A stretch of 64,000 nt of DNA from the NCBI RefSeq assembly GCF_025345615.1, contig NZ_JAODWD010000001.1, forward strand, positions 623,304 through 687,303, given 5' to 3'. The notes beneath the pieces were generated by a model. The model searched no databases, was not told the origin of the DNA, and saw nothing but the letters and a program-made list of their open reading frames with translations. Within the stretch, counting starts at the first letter, position 1. Each line of letters starts with the position of its first letter. This document shows, piece by piece, positions 61,576 to 64,000 of this stretch. This DNA is from Mycobacterium deserti (GTDB lineage Bacteria; Actinomycetota; Actinomycetes; Mycobacteriales; Mycobacteriaceae). A program made the translations under genes and the position numbers.

Positions 61576-62121
61576 GTGACCACGGATCTCGACGAACTGC
61601 TTCGCCAGGTGGCCAGGCAGGACGTCGAAGCTTTCGCGGCCTTGTATGACCTGACCCGCGCCCGGGTGTTCGGCCTCGTCATCCGGGTGCTGCGCGATCC
61701 GGGATACAGCGAGGAGACGACGCAGGACATCTATCTGCAGGTGTGGCGCAATGCGGGCAACTACGACCCGTCTGCGGGCTCGCCGCTGGCCTGGTTGATG
61801 ACGCTGGCCCACCGCCGCGCTGTCGACAGGGTGCGATCGGAGCAGGCCACCAGCGCGCGCGAATCGCGGTACGGCGCGGCCAGCGTCGAGCCGCCTTCGG
61901 ACCAGGTCTCGGATTCGGTGATACTGCGCGACGAGCGGCGCCAGGTCACCGACTGCCTTGGCTCGCTGACCGACATGCAACGCGAGTGCATTCAGCTCGC
62001 GTACTACGACGGGCTCACCTACGTGCAAGTGTCCGAACGTTTGTCGGCGAACCTCGCGACGATCAAATCGCGCATGCGCGACGCCATACGCGGCCTTCGC
62101 AAGTGCTTGGCGATCTCATGA
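61576..62121 (+). CDS. sigK: ECF sigma factor SigK
   Basis: 181 residues from the GTG at 61576; a GTG at 61540 would add 12 residues. TAGGCT at 61564 is a possible -10 that would make the shorter start leaderless. Region 2 (FAALYDLTRARVFGLVIRVLRDPGYSEETTQDIYLQVWRNAGNYDPSAGSPLAWLMTLAHRRAVDRVRSEQA) and region 4 (LGSLTDMQRECIQLAYYDGLTYVQVSERLSANLATIKSRMRDAIRGLRK) are both intact. It closely resembles M. tuberculosis SigK, which controls mpt70/mpt83. Overlaps rskA by ATGA. Confidence 0.93.
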   Translation: MTTDLDELLRQVARQDVEAFAALYDLTRARVFGLVIRVLRDPGYSEETTQDIYLQVWRNAGNYDPSAGSPLAWLMTLAHRRAVDRVRSEQATSARESRYGAASVEPPSDQVSDSVILRDERRQVTDCLGSLTDMQRECIQLAYYDGLTYVQVSERLSANLATIKSRMRDAIRGLRKCLAIS

Positions 62122-62846
62122 CCGAGCCCACCTACCCAGACCTCATCGCCGTCGCGACGCCCTATGCGCTGCACGCGTTGTCCGAGGACGAACGCGACGA
62201 TGTGGAAAGACTGTTGGCCACCGCGCCTCGCGACGTCGCAACGGCATTCGCCGACGAAGTACGCGCCATCCGAGAGACCATGGCGGTCGTGTCGGCGGCC
62301 ACCGCCGTCGAACCACCGGACACCCTCAAGAGCCGGGTGCTCGCCGGGGTCGAGCCCCGGCCGTCCGAAGCCGGCTACGCCGAACCGGTCGAATTGCGGC
62401 CGAGGCCGCGCCGATGGCAGAAGCCGATCCTGGCCGCCGCGGCCGCGTTGGTCATCGGTCTCGTCGCGGTCGGGGTCGGCATTGCGCTGCGGCCGACGGC
62501 CACCCCGTCGACGGCCGATCAGATCTTCGCCGCGCCGGATGTCCGAACGGTCTCGGGTGAGATCCCGACGGGCGGCACCGCGACGGTCGTGTTCTCCCGC
62601 GAGAAGAACGCCGGCGTGCTGGTGATGAACAACGTCGCGCCGCCGGAGCCCGGCACGGTGTATCAGATGTGGCTCATCAACGATCGAGGCCCGCACTCGG
62701 CAGGAACGATGGACACGGTGGCCCCGTCGACGACGGCGGTCCTACCCGACCTCGACGGATCGCAGACCTTGGCGTTCACCGTCGAGCCTCCGGGCGGTTC
62801 CGAGCGGCCGACGGGGGAACCGTTCGCTGCTCTGCCGCTGGCCTAG
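62118..62846 (+). CDS. rskA: Anti-sigma-K factor RskA
   Basis: 242 residues from the ATG at 62118. The N-terminal ~95 residues are the cytoplasmic anti-sigma domain (ATPYALHALSEDERDDVERLL...VRAIRETMAVVSAATAVEPP), one membrane segment spans about 104-124 (ILAAAAALVIGLVAVGVGIAL), and the external RskA domain has VRTVSGEIPTGGTATVVFSREKNAGVLVMNNVAPPEPGTVYQMWLI. It holds SigK at the membrane until regulated proteolysis. Coupled to sigK; its stop shares CTAG with the convergent ligase gene. Confidence 0.94.
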   Translation: MTEPTYPDLIAVATPYALHALSEDERDDVERLLATAPRDVATAFADEVRAIRETMAVVSAATAVEPPDTLKSRVLAGVEPRPSEAGYAEPVELRPRPRRWQKPILAAAAALVIGLVAVGVGIALRPTATPSTADQIFAAPDVRTVSGEIPTGGTATVVFSREKNAGVLVMNNVAPPEPGTVYQMWLINDRGPHSAGTMDTVAPSTTAVLPDLDGSQTLAFTVEPPGGSERPTGEPFAALPLA

Positions 62847-63943
62847 GTGCCTGCCAGCGTCGCTGCGGCGGCTTCGGCGATGACGTCGGAGATGTCGTGG
62901 CGTGGCTCCCATGCCCGCCGCTGCCGCATCGCACCGTTGCCCTTCTCGAGGAGGCGGGCCAGTCCGTCGGTGACGAGGTCGTGGTCGCCGACGGCCTTCA
63001 ATGCGGGTCCGATGTGCTCGACGAGCCGGGTCAACAGCTCGCGCGCGGGCACGCTCTCGTGGCTCTCCAACAAGTCGACGGCATCACCGTCGAGGCCGTC
63101 GCGTGCCGACTTCCAGTACGCCGCCTTGAGTGCCAGCGCGGTCAGCGGTGGGTACGGATCGCCGCGACGTTCCTCGTCGAGAGAGGTCATCACCAGGCCC
63201 CGGATCACGGTGGCCAGCAGCACTGTCTCCTCGACCGTGGCCGGGACGTCGGCGACCCGCACCTCGATGGTCGGGAAGTTCGCCGACGGACGCACGTCCC
63301 AATAGACCATTCCGTCGTCGAGCATCGCGCCCGCTTCTTGGAGCATCCGAACGGTGGCGTCGTACTCGTCGACGGACTCGAAATGCGGCGGCGGCCCTGC
63401 GCTGGGCCAGCGCGCCCACAGCACGCTGCGCCAGCTGGCGTAGCCCGTGTCGGTGTTGCGGTAGACCGCCGAGTTGGCGGTCAGCGCGAGCAGCAGCGGC
63501 AGCCAGGGACGCAACCGGTTGCTGACGCGCACCGCAGCCTCGCGGCTGGGCACCGCGACGTGCACATGGCACCCACAAATGCCTTGTTCGTGGGCAATCA
63601 TGCCGAACCGGTTGGCGATCTCGCGGTAGCGCGGGTTGTCGGTGATCGGGAAGTGGTGCGGCACGGTCGGCGGGAGTGCGACCGCCAAGAGCCGTGCACC
63701 TCCCGCCTCGGCGGCGTCGGCGGCGAGGCGTCGCAGGCGGAGCAACTGGTCACGCAGGTCGCGGCTGCTGCTCACCACTTCGCTGGTGGTCTCGACCTGG
63801 CAGCTGGTCAGCTCCAGCTGCAGCTTCACCCCCCGCTCGGACGCGTGTCCGGCGACGGTCTCGTTGAGCGCGACGGGTTCGCCTGACGCCGGATCGGCGA
63901 GCAGGAACTCCTCTTCTACGCCCATTGTGGGGTGGCTGGTCAT
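62843..63943 (-). CDS. GCS2-family carboxylate-amine ligase (YbdK/Rv0433-like)
   Basis: 366 residues of the glutamate-cysteine ligase type 2 family. MGVEEEFLLADPASGEPVAL is the hallmark N-terminus; metal/ATP sites include ELTSCQVETTSEVV, GICGCHVHVAVPSREAAV and RPSANFPTIEVRVADVPATVEE. Members are weak glutamate-cysteine ligases; the physiological substrate in mycobacteria is unknown (mycothiol, not glutathione, is the main thiol). A strong hairpin lies 12 bases upstream of its start. Confidence 0.88.
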   Translation of the reverse strand: MTSHPTMGVEEEFLLADPASGEPVALNETVAGHASERGVKLQLELTSCQVETTSEVVSSSRDLRDQLLRLRRLAADAAEAGGARLLAVALPPTVPHHFPITDNPRYREIANRFGMIAHEQGICGCHVHVAVPSREAAVRVSNRLRPWLPLLLALTANSAVYRNTDTGYASWRSVLWARWPSAGPPPHFESVDEYDATVRMLQEAGAMLDDGMVYWDVRPSANFPTIEVRVADVPATVEETVLLATVIRGLVMTSLDEERRGDPYPPLTALALKAAYWKSARDGLDGDAVDLLESHESVPARELLTRLVEHIGPALKAVGDHDLVTDGLARLLEKGNGAMRQRRAWEPRHDISDVIAEAAAATLAGT

Positions 63944-63955
63944 GGGAAGAATATT

Positions 63956-63993
63956 GATCCGGCCCGTCGGAATCTTCGTCGACGGGCCGGATC
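63956..63993. terminator. Perfect hairpin at the right edge
   Basis: GATCCGGCCCGTCG (63956-63969) pairs with CGACGGGCCGGATC (63980-63993): 14 base pairs around a 10-base loop. Read leftward it is followed by AATATTCTTCC. It is probably the terminator of a leftward gene beyond the edge, lying just before the GCS2-family gene. Confidence 0.6.
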
Positions 63994-64000
63994 GGGCAAC

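Overview
This window is high-GC actinobacterial chromosome and looks like a mycobacterium, most likely a Mycolicibacterium-type environmental species. The evidence is a set of mycobacterial hallmark genes: perM, the Rv0954-like proline-rich divisome protein, LigD/Ku, SigK/RskA, UvrD1, the AroQ-delta chorismate mutase and two F420-type LLM oxidoreductases. GTG starts, 1- and 4-base stop/start overlaps and many small secreted proteins fit too. Much of the order follows the M. tuberculosis Rv0958-Rv0924 segment. There is no rRNA, tRNA, CRISPR array, prophage or IS element that I can see.

Layout. 1-5.7 kb: magnesium-chelatase-like ATPase (cut by the left edge), purH-purN, perM and the Rv0954-like gene. 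6-9.2 kb: LLM oxidoreductase, an orphan modA and a thiolase-like protein. 9.2-16.1 kb: sucD/sucC, LytM-type M23 protein, small membrane protein, uvrD1 and chorismate mutase with what looks like a Phe/Tyr leader peptide. 16.1-26.6 kb: acyltransferase, aldehyde dehydrogenase, pgi, an XRE regulator/membrane-protein pair, SDR, Fpg/Nei glycosylase, holin-like protein, cobF and a YihY protein. 26.7-34.2 kb: AurF-type diiron oxygenase with a DUF4873 protein, DUF4235, a second LLM oxidoreductase, a STAS-ATPase fusion, an AraC regulator and a two-component system. 34.4-39.6 kb: a signalling island comprising a six-TM protein with repeated Thr motifs, an FHA-HTH protein whose ribosome binding site lies in a long hairpin, a membrane Ser/Thr kinase with a Kelch propeller region, and a PH-domain protein. 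39.7-42 kb: rnhA and a divergent alcohol dehydrogenase/TetR pair. 42-53.4 kb: ligD and ku separated by a polyol ABC transporter and catabolic operon under a SorC regulator. 53.4-57.3 kb: VOC/PadR operon, a KstR-type SDR operon and small secreted proteins. 57.3-64 kb: mntH, a cyclotransferase/poly-glutamate hydrolase fusion, a beta-lactamase-fold hydrolase, DUF1365-sigK-rskA and a GCS2-family ligase.

How parts fit together. Polyols imported by the ABC system would be oxidised by the mannitol dehydrogenase family enzyme and phosphorylated by the PfkB kinase, entering glycolysis through Pgi. LigD and Ku form the non-homologous end-joining system, and ku is coupled to the kinase gene by a one-base stop/start overlap. 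Three perfect matches to the KstR (cholesterol regulon) operator precede the two LLM oxidoreductases and the SDR operon, which suggests sterol-linked control. The most original candidate systems are the TVRLRP-repeat protein/FHA/Kelch-kinase island and the FFYGY leader peptide before chorismate mutase.
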